Positions 40,344 to 50,556 of a stretch of 57,442 nt of DNA are shown here, piece by piece. The translations under genes were made by a program, and so were the position numbers. The notes below the pieces were generated by a model that searched no databases, was not told the origin of the DNA, and saw nothing but the letters and a program-made list of their open reading frames with translations. Where the stretch lies: the NCBI GenBank assembly GCA_001931905.2, contig MSJI02000942.1, positions 1-57,442 of the forward strand, in the 5' to 3' direction. The DNA comes from Cladosporium sp. IMV 00045 (Eukaryota; Ascomycota; Dothideomycetes; Cladosporiales; Cladosporiaceae). Within the stretch, counting starts at the first letter, position 1; the number at the start of each line of letters is the position of its first letter.

Positions 40344-42301
40344 AGTGCTAATAGGGTATTTATGAGCTGCTCCCGGTTTGAGTGGCTCTCAGACTCAGCG
40401 ATCTTGCGTCCAGGGCCTTGAACCAGCTGGCTTGTTTCTCGAATGAAAGCAGTGAAGCTTTTGGAACTAGAATAAGTTCTGGTCCGGAGTTCGTTATGGT
40501 TCAGGGTCAGCCGATGTCTTGTAGGCTAACAATCAACAAGCTAGAACTAGCAAGGTATGAAGGCTGAACAAGTTGACAATGTGCAATCGAGGCACAATGA
40601 CGAAGAGTTTCTCGCACTCTCATGAGCGTACAAGGTTACCACATCGTTGGTACCCGTGGCATCTTTACGCGGGAGACATCGACTAGTTTATGCAAAGAAA
40701 TAAATGGCTCAATGATGATGGCATTGACGCATGCAGATCCCAGCCGCACTTGCGAGCGGCTGCGTCTGCTGGATCATTGCATATAGACCAAGGGGTACTC
40801 GTGCTCTCGCTCGATACTATCACATGTAAATGCTGTAGTGCGGAGGAAGGCGCTGTTCCGTGTAGCGTAGAGCGGCATGGAAAGAGCTGCAGACAAGGCA
40901 ACAATTCCTATTTGTTGGAAGCTTCACTGGCATGATAGCGTTTTCGGCCCAGGCGATTCTTTCCGCGTCAACATTGCAGAACCAAGCATCACCAACACCT
41001 CCGCATATGCGCTGTCGCAAATAACATGCAGCAGATGGGCACGGAGCTCCCCGATCCTCGTCAAGCTGTGCATTTGCACATGATACTGGCATTACCCTGT
41101 GCTTCCGAAGAAGATCGTGTGGCCTAAGGATCCCATGCTGCAGACCCTTATTTTCTAATTCTAAAAGGATCGACAACGTTGCCGGACCTTCGGACAAGAA
41201 CACCTGGTAGAGATTGTCGTCCATTGTGTCTCTGTTCTATCTGGTATCGAGGTAAAGACTGTATATATCTAGCCAACCTGAAACCCTAGCGTGTGATCAG
41301 TAGATCACAGCTGCAGTGTTTAGGGGCAGGAATTCAGTTCCACAATCCTTCTCCAAACCGTTACAACCTTGAAGACTTATCAAATGCTATTAGGATGTGA
41401 GTGCTGGCCACGGCAAACATCAGGCCCGGTGGGGTAGGGCCCACCACCTTGCAAGGGCATGGCATGTGCACTGCCGTGTGGTATTGCAGGGGTCAATCAA
41501 GGCTCTGACGAACGTTAAGACTGACCCTGCCTACATCCCAATGTAAATTGCGCGCGATACCCTCCGAAGTGCATGCATACCCCACGTCACATCGCGCATC
41601 ATGATTGCAATACATGTGTCACGGCTATCGCTGTCCAGCTAGCTGATGCGCTATGTCGACAACTCAAGGTCGCCAAAGATCCCCAATGCCAGCTGCTTGC
41701 TGCATGGCCAGCTGACGACTGGCCGATCGTCGTATTTCTGCATGGTGAACCTGCGTTTTTCCAACGACTGATGAAACGACGGGGCAGTCTACGGCGGTGA
41801 GATAACATTCCCATCGGCGGTCATTACATATCACTTGAACCGAAGATGATCTATCACCTCAGCACCTGCACTAGCTTGCCAAGTCACTTTTCAAAAAATA
41901 AAAGCATAAGCATCACACGAGAGTCTTAGCTGTCAATTTCACTGGTCCATTACCTTTGTGACAGGCATCACAAAAGCCACGTCATCAACGAACCCGCTCC
42001 CATCTAAACGTGCGGGCGCATGGCGCCAGGAATCCATACGATCATGTGCTCCGCTTCGGACAGTGTGTGGCGTCCCAAACGTCATACTACTCCAGTAGCG
42101 TGTGACTGGCGTGATCGAAAGATGACCGCTGCTAAGCCGGACAACGCCCTGAGCACAGCCGATGAAAAATAGAGTGTGATACCTTAGGATGTATATCACT
42201 GGGTATCGACGTTGCCTAGAGACAGGTATTCCTCCTGGCAATGATGTTCTTCCTGCAGACGTATGTATTTCACCCCTCAAAACATAGGGCGGAATGCTGA
42301 G
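40344..42301. other. Long stretch without firm genes
   Basis: A minus-strand frame with ATG 41224 (134 residues, Cys-rich, start MDDNLYQVFLSEGPATL) is possible but unrecognised. At about 42010-41940 on the minus strand the translation GSGFVDDVAFVMPV resembles the aspartate box of a LINE reverse transcriptase, perhaps a tiny remnant. Otherwise no gene is seen. Confidence 0.3.
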
Positions 42302-43112
42302 CTTTTACCAGGATATATCGGACTGGCGACTACTCAGATATCAAAGTCGTATGTGGCGCAAAGGAATTCATGGCACACAAAGCTGTCATCTGTCCTCAAT
42401 CATCTTTCTTCGCAAAAGCCTGCGAGGAAGGCACATGGAAGGCAGGCGTGAAAGTTTCGAGCGTAACGATTCCGACTGACTTTCTTGATAGGAAAGCCAC
42501 GAGAGTATCATTCGACTTGAGTCTTCCAAAGAGCAGGCCGACGAAGACCCAAGCAAAGATGATCCTGAGATCGTGCAGCTCATGTTCGATTTTCTTTATC
42601 TACAATCGTATGATTGCGTGGCCGCTAAATCGCCTACAGAAGGCCATGAACCCTGCAACCTTACCTCACACGTGAGACTGTATGCAATGGGGGAAAAATA
42701 TGGCATATCGCAACTGAAAGAAGCGGCCATGAGAAGATTTGACGAGGAAGCGGGGCACAACATTACAGGCGTTGCCTTTGTTGAAGCAGCAAAATTGGGT
42801 TTTATGACAACACCAAACACCGATCGAGGATTGCGCCAATCTGTCATTCGAGTGATCCATGAAAATGCTGCGCAGCTTAACCACAATGAAGAGATGGATA
42901 GCCTGATTCGTGGCATTCCTGATCTTGCGATAGGATTGTGGAAAGCCACGTCGGCACTATCTTCGGGTCCAGTATGTCTGACATGCTCTACAGTCTTCGC
43001 AAGATCATGCAAATATTGTCCAAAGTCGGAAAAATTTGTGAGCTGCAAGTGCGATCTGCAGATGGAACCTCGGGAGAATTGTTTCCAGCATCGTGGGGAT
43101 TCTTACTTATAA
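42302..43112 (+). CDS. BTB/POZ domain protein (5' end unresolved)
   Basis: Exon 42302-42447 and exon 42492-43112 join through a 44-nt intron (GTGAAA donor, ACTGAC branch site, TAG acceptor) in phase. The first reads GDYSDIKVVCGAKEFMAHK then AVICPQSSFFAKACEEGTW, a canonical BTB start. The second holds DDPEIVQLMFDFLYLQSYD, the BTB beta-strand/helix that ends the dimer fold, then LYAMGEKYGISQLKEAAM, the post-BTB helices. The C-terminus is Cys-rich (CLTCSTVFARSCKYCPK, CKC), as in many fungal BTB proteins. Such proteins may be cullin-3 adaptors or simply dimerising factors. The acceptor AG at 42300-42301 implies an upstream exon with the start codon that I could not place; ATG 42370 would cut the domain. 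Confidence 0.7.
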
Positions 43113-44003
43113 AAGGAGGGATATGTAACAGGCTCAGGCAGCCTGAGCAGCCACTTTCGGGGAGGTCGTCGCACAAAGACGCAAGAGAAGCCGGACACAA
43201 GAAGGTGATCTCTGAATATTGTATGTCGAACGAGGGATGGTAGATCGTTTGTAAATTGCATGGGAAACCTCGAAATGCGTTACTACTCTAGCATTCTGAC
43301 CACCTTTCACCGAAAATATGTTCGAATAGGCTTAGCGGAACTTGAAAAGTCTCGGTGAAAGGGGACAGTGAGGAGATCAGCCAACTTGTATGAAACAAGC
43401 TCCGGTGGGCGCGGTTATCGGTTCACGGAAGACATGCGCAAGGGCCGAGCTCTAGGGGTGCTTCCCTTTTAGAATAATGCTGCCCTGTGTGCCGACGCCC
43501 GACAGACATCTTGTTGCTCAGACTCGAAAGGCGCTGAGCCGGATGTCATGCACGAGCGGTATGGCAACCACATACTTCGATGAGGTGGTGACCATTATGC
43601 GTATATTGGCATCAAGAAGGGATTGTCATTCGAATCTTCCACCATGTACACTGGCGTTTGACTTCGTTTGACTTGGCATGATGGTTAGAGCGAGGTCGTT
43701 GATCGCGCTAAAACGCCGGGGAGAAGTCATGAGTGCAAGGTCGCGTGGATACGCGCCCACCTCCCAGCTGGCATTCTCCTCGCGCCGGAGAGAAGATGCT
43801 CGTCCCTCTATTGAAAGTGCAACCTATCTTGGCGGCACAAAGCTGCCTTCGTCACGTCACATTTTAGCCCTGGGATCTTGGAATCGTTGCGTGCCGTCCT
43901 TCCCAAAGGGTGCTGTGCTGAGGTGGCACCCCCAGCGCCTGTCTCATCGCATCAGCCTAATCCACCACGCCATCGTTACAGTAGGCATTAAAGTCCTAAC
44001 ACA
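43113..44003. other. Intergenic, no gene seen
   Basis: Nearly 900 nt of short frames on both strands; no recognisable product or repeat. Confidence 0.35.
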
Positions 44004-44174
44004 ATGGCTGATCAGAACGCAGCCGACTACGAAGCCTTGTTCCAAGAGATTGAGGAGGCACGGCAGAGGCAGAGGCGTGCGGAAGAACAACAGCGACAAG
44101 CGGAAGAGCAACTGCGACAAGCAGAACATGGAGAGCGCTGGATGTTCGATCGCGGCAGACCTTGGATACTTTAG
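44004..44174 (+). CDS. Short coiled-coil ORF, probably a fragment
   Basis: ATG 44004 to TAG 44172-44174 gives 56 residues: MADQNAADYEALFQEIEEA, then a Gln/Arg/Glu heptad-like run (QRRAEEQQRQAEEQLRQ). This start and charged coil resemble the N-terminus of a large fungal family in which the coil precedes a kinase-like or other domain. Here it stops early, and the following 150 nt hold another open piece in a shifted frame (GQPLPEEVLALEIFEG). I take it as the remnant of a longer gene. Confidence 0.35.
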   Translation: MADQNAADYEALFQEIEEARQRQRRAEEQQRQAEEQLRQAEHGERWMFDRGRPWIL

Positions 44175-44740
44175 TAAGGTTGTCGCTCGCTGGACAGCCC
44201 CTCCCTGAAGAGGTTCTGGCTCTTGAGATATTTGAGGGTAGCACTGGTATGGAAACACCCAGCTTATCCGCTATGTTCACGGGCTGGTCCGTAGCTGACG
44301 GAATTCTCAAGACAACGAAGAGGGGGTGATAGCTACCCTGACGGAGCGGGAAGCGCATGGCGATGCAACGACCCTAGAGACTCCCTCTACTGCCACCAGG
44401 ATCACGAGTAGAACGGAAGAGTCTGGCGATGCGGAGTTGCACAAGGAAACGATGGGGGATGTGGGCGATGGGTTATTCAATGATCTTGATTTCGATGATA
44501 GCTTAACTTAAGCCAGGACATCTGAATTGTGTCATCCACGCGTCTGACTTGTATATGATCAAGTATTTCGCAATCAGTCTGGCGCCTTTAGTTTCGTCTT
44601 CTTCGTCCGGGTGGTAGCATTTGGTGACGGCAACAGCCTACTGTGAGAGCGCTGTGTCACATGTCATGGAATTATCCCGAACGAAGAACGTGCGGAACAG
44701 CACCTTGATATATGCTTTGCTTTTGGACGCCGGTTGCTTC
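44175..44740. other. Degraded sequence, no intact gene
   Basis: Contains the shifted open pieces that follow the coiled-coil ORF (to about 44510); no intact product. Confidence 0.3.
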
Positions 44741-45175
44741 ACGTGAGCCGAAGTCATTAAATGCAGTGGCTTGTTGCGAGACTGGCGGTTGGGTCTTCGC
44801 GTCCGCATTGGCTGTCCGGGTCGACATCCCGTTCGTGCTCATTCGCGAGGCAGGCAAGCTTCCCCCTCCGACTATTTCCGTCATGAGAATTCCGTCACAT
44901 ATATCGTCTTCGACAGCCGAAGGGCCAAGAGAATAAAAGATTGAGATGCGATCCCCAGAGCTGCGTCAGTATTGGTAGTGGACGATCTGCTTGCCACTGG
45001 GAACACGTTATGTGCTGTGTTACAGTTCTTGGATGAAGCGGGGTTGGTGCCGAGAGTGTCGTCGTGATAGTCGTGGCCGAGTTTTCTTTTCATTGTGGCC
45101 GGCACCTGTTGCGCCAGCGTGGCTTTGGCGGAACCAAAGTCCAAAGCCGCTTGGTTTTTGATGATGCGTAAGTAA
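44741..45175 (+). pseudogene. Decayed copy of the phosphoribosyltransferase domain of the fusion gene
   Basis: The translation closely follows the last domain of the giant fusion (32.6-33.0 kb): VACCETGGWVFASALAVRV, LIREAGKLPPPT, PSHISSSTAEG, VVDDLLATGNTLCAVLQ, and finally RQRGFGGTKVQS-like residues. Breaks: a TAA near 44934, a deletion of about 11 nt just after it (removing the equivalent of IGRD), and a one-base loss near 45050 leading to TGA and TAG. The PRPP-loop residues are still readable. Only this C-terminal domain is present; no methyltransferase, oxidase or kinase sequence precedes it. Confidence 0.85.
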
Positions 45176-45904
45176 TAGGCACAATCTTCATGTACTAGAA
45201 TGCCATTGTTCTTATCCTCGTGGGTTTGGCCGTGGATTCGGGTCAGGGGTTCACTTCAGAACACTATGTGAGCTGGCAGACGCAAACAGTAGTGGGCTAA
45301 TACATTGAAGGTCAGTGTTACGTTCCTTGCTTCGTTATCACGAAAAGAGGAATGTAGCCCGTGTCAATGTCTGATGACTCGTGAAGGTGAAGGTAGTAAC
45401 AATGTTTGTAAACTAAGTTGTCTGAGTTGAGCGTGAAGCTCCTATTGCCGAAATTAAGGACTATTTGCTATATACCTTTGTCATACGTGCTCACGAGTGA
45501 GCACCCGCTCACTGTCGAGCCGCTCACCGTCGAGTCATCTGATCACGTGCTGGTCACGTCATGAGAGAACAGAAGGGTTGTGCCTTCTTGATCCTGCTCA
45601 ATTGCTCATGAGTGAGCAGAGTGGGCCAGCAGGGCCCAGGTTGATTGGTCCCGAGCTTCCCATTCGTTGGTTCGCAACAGTCAGACTGCGGAGAGTAAGG
45701 CAGATCCATGCATATCATTCACGACTGAATCACTCAGTCGGATCAAGTCGGCATCGGACGAGTTGTTTCCCTTTCCGTACGACGCCGCACCTCAATCAAT
45801 CTGCCTCGTCAGGGGCCAAGGGCGAATGGCATATCACCTTTGAGCCGCTATGCGAGTAAGCTAATTGTGATAGCTCACGTACAATGAAATGGACGCAATC
45901 ATGT
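45176..45904. other. Intergenic, no gene seen
   Basis: A short imperfect repeat (CGCTCACTGTCGAG, CGCTCACCGTCGAG) lies at 45509-45536. Otherwise nothing recognisable. Confidence 0.35.
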
Positions 45905-46050
45905 GGCGTCATGCAGGAGGGCTGTGATGAAATTGGGTGTGAAAGAGTTGATTGAGCTATGTATCTACTGCTGGGGCCGTCCACTGCTTTATACCTTCAG
46001 TGGGTCTGTGGCGGTCTGGATGCTCTTGTCCGGCAATCTTCAACAGGCTG
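45905..46050 (+). repeat. Inverted copy of a LINE-associated 135-nt segment
   Basis: GATGAAATTGGGTGTGAAAG and on to GCTCTTGTCCGGCAATCTTC match 34035-33895 (minus strand) with only a few differences. At 33.9 kb the segment is followed by the LINE 3' UTR; here similarity ends near 46050, so this is a LINE-derived piece without its tail. Confidence 0.75.
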
Positions 46051-46391
46051 CATATGCCCGTTGGGCTCGCTCAGCAAAGCTCATGCTGGGTGCGTGCTGC
46101 GCATTGCAGGAACTTAAAATGGCGTGGGCGGGGGCGGGGGCGGGGGGATTTTGAATAACTGATAGCTCTAGCCATGCATCAAACACGTAAAGTTGCAGCA
46201 AGAGTACCCTGCTGCACCTGCACAGCCATGAAAACCGCCTCCATTTTGGCGAGATCTTACACAACGCACCAAACTTACCTTCTTTGCTCTTTGTGAGGAC
46301 AAGTCAAGCCCCGAACAGCAACATTATCAATCGAGAAGACTTCGTCTACTCCGTCACCAATATTTCCTAAGTCTATCAGGGTAACAAGGCT
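46051..46391. other. Upstream region of the deaminase-like gene
   Basis: 340 nt with a G-rich run (GGGCGGGGGCGGGG) at 46127-46146. No other feature recognised. Confidence 0.35.
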
Positions 46392-48596
46392 ATGTCTTTA
46401 TCACATACATGGCTGGAAGTCGACAAGACCGCTTTCTGCGAAAACGCCATACTCCTTGAGCTGAAAAATCGAGCCCAAGGGATGATGTTTCGAGCTGACA
46501 CAAGCGGTGGAGGCGGCGGCACACACTCGGCGAAAAGCAGTCTTTATCCTTACTCGACTCAAGACCTACTCGACGATCTCGCTCTTATCGCTGCGGGTCC
46601 AGGTGGAAAGGACAATGTCACTGGCGCATGTCTTGAAGTAGACAGCGTCTCTGATGATCGTCAGATACTGGTGGTTCGTCTGGCCAGAAATGGGGGAATC
46701 GATCGCAATTTTGTTGAAACCATACAAAACTTCTGCGATCTTGCAATATCAGGTAAGTCTATTGTCCGATGATCAACGATAGTTCCTCACATAGGTTCCA
46801 TAGATACCGAGGCTCGTGATATGGATAGGCGCATTCTTTCCAGGGTCGTAGCCCGCTGCCAGACCCGCATTCAGAAGCATGCTGCTTGCCTCGCAAGATT
46901 GGCGCAAATCATGAGATGGGCGTCGATCAACAAGTCTCAACTCCCGCCATTCGACCCCAATATCATGCAATGCGAGTCGCCGCAAGATATTAAGCTCCTC
47001 GGGGAATATTCGGGAGAGACGCACGTTCGTTTTGCGGAGAAACAGATGGAGCGCCTTGTCAAGATGGCACATGTGGCGAGAAAAATCTTGAACGGTCATT
47101 CATCGCCAGACGACATCAGTAGTCTCGAATGTCTGACTGACCTTGCCTACATGATTCGCAAGTCTTCTTGTGCCCGTCAAATCGTCGAACAAAGTATATC
47201 GCGACTTCCACGACATACAAGCAACAAACCGCGGCTGGAAGATGTTGTTGATCGTCTCGGACAGCTCTCGAAGTTCGCAAGGGCAGCTTATGAGGTGGCA
47301 TGGCACGCAAGAAAGACTAGTGAATTGGGTATGAGCATCCAGGTCAAAGGGACGCCTTCGTTGTCCATTGAGATACCGGAATTGTCGAGACGAACGCCAG
47401 CAGATCTTCGATTCCGAGGCGGAAGAAGATTTCAACAATTTCAAGACAGGCCTTTACAAGCTATGATCAACCGCTGGCGAAACTACCGAGAGCATTCAGA
47501 GATACAACTGATCATGTTCTACGAAGAACATCCTGAGAAGGCCTTGCACAACACCTATATCGGCTGCGACAAGCTGTCATGCTTCTTGTGCTTCCATTTC
47601 ATGAGTCAACACGGTCGATTCAGCTCCAGAGGCTGCCACCAATCATTGTACTCGCTGTGGACAGTCAGGGACGTCATTGAGACTAGTAGTCCCCTTACTA
47701 GGCAGAGGATCAACCAGGCTCTTGTATATCTCTCAACACTCATGGAACAACGGATCAGAGACCAAGGGCGGACAAATTGGCGCAGTCCAGGCTTCCCGAC
47801 AGGACCGGAGTCGATCGCAAATGTCTCTCGTGCTTCTATCGCTCTTTCAGGACATCACGTCTCATCTGGAATTCCACAGAGTGTTGCACATGAGATCACG
47901 AAAGACTTGCTGCCGAAGATTGCAATATCAATAGAGGAAAACTTGCCATGTGCGAGGCCTCCCGCGGACGGTGAGGACTTTAGCTTTGAAAACCTGGAGA
48001 CAGTGAACGAAGCTCTGGAGTCAACTTCAGATTGCACTGGAGAAACGTCGAACCACTCCAGAATACACACTTCCACACTGCAAAGCGTCAGTCAATTCCC
48101 AACCTCTCTCAACCACGGTGACATTCACTCTGAGCAAATATCCGTAATTTTACCAGCTGTGAGCTTGCGAAAGGTTGCAGATGGGGAAGAAGAAGGAGGA
48201 GCAGGAGGTAGAGGAGGAAGGAGAGAAGGAGAAGGAGAAGGAGAAGGAGAAGGAGAAGGAGAAGGAGAAGGAGAAGGAGAAGAAGAAGAAGAAGAAGAAG
48301 AAGAAGAACATAAGAGGATGGATGCGGCACAACCTTCGCTTGCTACACCGATAAGTGAGAGGCTTGCATTGCAGAAAAAGGGCCCCGAGACTGCCGTTCA
48401 ATTCAACCGCGACTGGTGCCCGACACGGCCTGGAAAGTCGGCTTGTCGACGCCACTGTAGACACCAGCCAGCACAGCTTCAAAAGCGCAATGACCCGAAC
48501 ACCCGTCGCAAGATTATAAATGTCGTTCTGAACTTCCTTTTCGGAAAGAGAGTGATCGAAAATGTAAGAAAGTCAATTAATAATCAGATAGTCTGA
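46392..48596 (+). CDS. OTT_1508-like nucleic acid/nucleotide deaminase family protein (2 exons)
   Basis: Exons 46392-46752 and 46795-48596 join through a 42-nt GT-AG intron into 720 residues, in phase. The N-terminal 350 residues are helical. Near residues 370-420 lies the cytidine-deaminase-like core: REHSEIQLIMFYEEHP, where His and Glu are the zinc ligand and proton shuttle, then YIGCDKLSCFLCFHFM, the Cys pair of the second zinc motif, then HGRFSSRGCHQSLYSLW. This order fits the OTT_1508-like deaminase family, widespread in fungi, whose targets (nucleotide, RNA or DNA) are unknown. The C-terminal part is disordered and includes a Gly-Glu and poly-Glu tract encoded by a hexamer/trimer repeat. 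Active-site residues are all present. Confidence 0.8.
48186..48308. repeat. Purine microsatellite (GGAGAA)n/(GAA)n inside the deaminase gene
   Basis: About ten GGAGAA hexamers followed by about ten GAA triplets. In frame it encodes alternating Glu-Gly and then poly-Glu, so length changes would keep the frame. The tract is purine-only on one strand and could form triplex DNA. Confidence 0.9.
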
Positions 48597-49018
48597 CTGC
48601 TTTATGCAGACGATTTTGAGCTACCGTCCCTAAGCAAAGCAAGTCTCTCGGAAGAGACGTGGATGCCCCTGTCTCTCGATGGAAGTGCTACGGGTTCAGC
48701 CGTCTGGTGATTGATCTCGATCCTTCCGTAGCTTTACGACTCGGTAGCGAGAGGAGCGCAGGCGGATTATAAGGGATTACTGATTTTGCCTTCTTTTGCC
48801 AACAACAGCTTGATAAGTCGGTCCATAGCTCCAGTCCAATCTACCAAGGATTCTTGCAGGGGTGAGCCAAAAGCATCGAGAGCTCCTCCCTTGTTGTAGC
48901 TGCCATAAGCTGCCGTAGTGATGATTGCGCAGCATTCTATTGGCTCGTAACGGTATGCGGAGACATGTTCGGCTACACCTGCCGTTGACAGGACTCTCTG
49001 CTCGCGGGGACGCGCCAT
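48597..49018. other. Possible remnant ORF (minus) abutting LINE-A
   Basis: A minus-strand frame from ATG 49018 to about 48767 encodes about 83 residues (ECCAIITTAAYGSYNKGG, then LQESLVDWTGAMDRLI). Composition looks protein-like but I do not recognise it, and it ends where the LINE-A fragment begins. It could be an exon of a host gene cut by the insertion. The rest (48597-48766) holds nothing visible. Confidence 0.25.
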
Positions 49019-49019
49019 G

Positions 49020-50062
49020 GGCAGTTTGGTGCAGCAGCGATGGTCAAATACCGGATCACGACCGACACGGTCAGAAAACAAGCGATTGCGGAGACTTCAA
49101 CGTGTTCACTTGTCGGTGCTGAGCTGACCGCCATACTGTATGCTCTGGGGCATGCAAAGAACACACTGCGCAAGACGGCGACTGTATACGTAGCAACAAC
49201 GAGCAGAGAGGCACTATCCGCCATTGGAAAAGGTCACAAGGTGAACTGCGGGAGAGAAGTGGTGCACAAGATCGCCGACGCCATCCTCGAGATGGAAGAT
49301 TTCGGCCACCGGGTCACTATTTTCCTCGTCCCTGGAGACGAAGACATCCGAGGAGTGGCAGAGGCCAGAAAGGCTGCAGAAGAAGTAATCGATAACGGCA
49401 GCGCTCTCATTGCCGCCCCCTCCGAGAGGGTGCGCGAGCTGTCGGGTGTGCTGCGTCTGGTCAAGGCAGAGCGGGTCAAGAACCTGCGCAACGATGAAGA
49501 AGACACGTGTGCGAAGTACTACACGTGGAAGATGGATAAGGCTTGGTCGGGCAAGCACACGCTTAGTCTCTACGGAGCGCTGTCTTCTGACGAGGCGTCC
49601 ATATTGGTGCAGGCTCGGACGGAGCACTGCGGCCTGAACGTCTGTCTATTCAGGAAGAAGCTTGCAGATAGTCCGGCGTGTGAGTGCGGACGCGGTGATG
49701 AGACAATGCTACACGTGCTGCTGCGCTGCGACAAGTATGCTGAAGCTCGCAAGGCTTTGCGGGATGTAGCAGGCGACAGGTGGGGTGACGCTTCGTACTT
49801 GCTGGGAGGATGGAGCGGTCGTAAGGATGTCGAGACGGGCAAGTTTGTGGACGGCCCACGCGAGAGGTGGAAGCCGGATCTGAAGGTCGTCAGAGCTTCC
49901 ATCCGTTTTCTTTACCAGACTGGCAGACTGTCTCGTTCTTCGGATATGAGGGTCGGTTGAGGTGTTGGTTAATCTCTCGGGTCCTGAGTGTAAGGTCACG
50001 TTCGTTGCGACGCTAGGTAGCGTTGAGGGATGGCTCATACGGTCTCCGTGCGTAGCTTGAAT

Positions 50063-50066
<4 letters not shown>
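49020..50066 (+). mobile_element. LINE-A: 5'-truncated element, RNase H and zinc knuckle, (ATC)n tail
   Basis: An open frame to 49960 carries the C-terminal part of a Tad1-like LINE ORF2. It starts inside the RNase H domain: GAAAMVKYRITTD; the first catalytic Asp is missing because of truncation; AELTAILYALGHA gives the Glu. It ends in a knuckle, CECGRGDETMLHVLLRC. The 3' UTR follows, and the element finishes in ATC triplets rather than poly(A). The protein differs strongly from the LINE-B RNase H at 55.7-56.6 kb, so it is a separate family. The long open frame over 300 codons suggests little decay. Confidence 0.8.

Positions 50067-50117
<51 letters not shown>
50067..50117. repeat. (ATC)17 microsatellite
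   Basis: Seventeen uninterrupted ATC triplets follow the LINE-A 3' UTR and lead directly into the LINE-B stub. It is probably the tail of LINE-A. Confidence 0.9.
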
Positions 50118-50262
50118 GTCCCTCCGCCACCTTTACTGGAAGGTGGCATACCCGCCAGCAGGGGGTTGGAGTTGTGGTTGGGGTGCTTTTACTCAACTCG
50201 GTCTGTGCTCTCGAATGATATAAAAGATGACCCTGTCTGTGACAAAGTCGAAAAGAAGTCGC
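50118..50262 (-). mobile_element. LINE-B stub: 5' UTR and first ORF1 codons only
   Basis: Minus strand: TTTGTCACAGACAGGGTCAT leader, then ATG near 50149 and MPPSSKGGGG, after which similarity is lost in the ATC/ATG triplet tract. It is closely similar to the stub at 560-872. Only about 10 codons of ORF1 remain. Confidence 0.7.
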
Positions 50263-50266
50263 TGCA

Positions 50267-50291
50267 TTTGGGACTTCCTGGAAGTCTCAAA
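50267..50291. repeat. 25-nt palindrome, near-copy of 11863-11887
   Basis: TTTGGGACTTCC, central T, GGAAGTCTCAAA; one arm mismatch relative to the perfect palindrome at 11863. It starts 4 nt after the end of the LINE-B stub. Confidence 0.7.
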
Positions 50292-50556
50292 TGATCGGAC
50301 CGTGCCGAAGGCCTTCAAGTTTTCATTCCAGATCTAAACACTGAACAACCATGCTTGTGCCCTTATCGTTTTTTCAACCCAACCTCTTGGAACGAGAAAG
50401 TGATCAGCCATGGATACGATAGGGGTGGGAAAATGCGATACATAATATGAACAACGACCAAGATAGCAACGCTGACTATTGCTTGTTAGGCCGCGATATC
50501 TCTCCAGCTGAATCTATACCTTTTGTAAAGCAGACACTAAAAGGGCAAGCTATTGG

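Noticed and set aside
41939..42010. FVDDVAF-like reverse transcriptase box on the minus strand
   Set aside because: Only about 15 residues match and nothing before or after fits a reverse transcriptase, so I did not call an element.
48109..48330. Poly-Leu and Phe/Ser-rich minus-strand proteins
   Set aside because: They are antisense readings of the GGAGAA/GAA repeat in the deaminase gene.
50030..50294. Poly-His and poly-Ile proteins near 50.1 kb
   Set aside because: Translations of the (ATC)17 tract between two transposon fragments.
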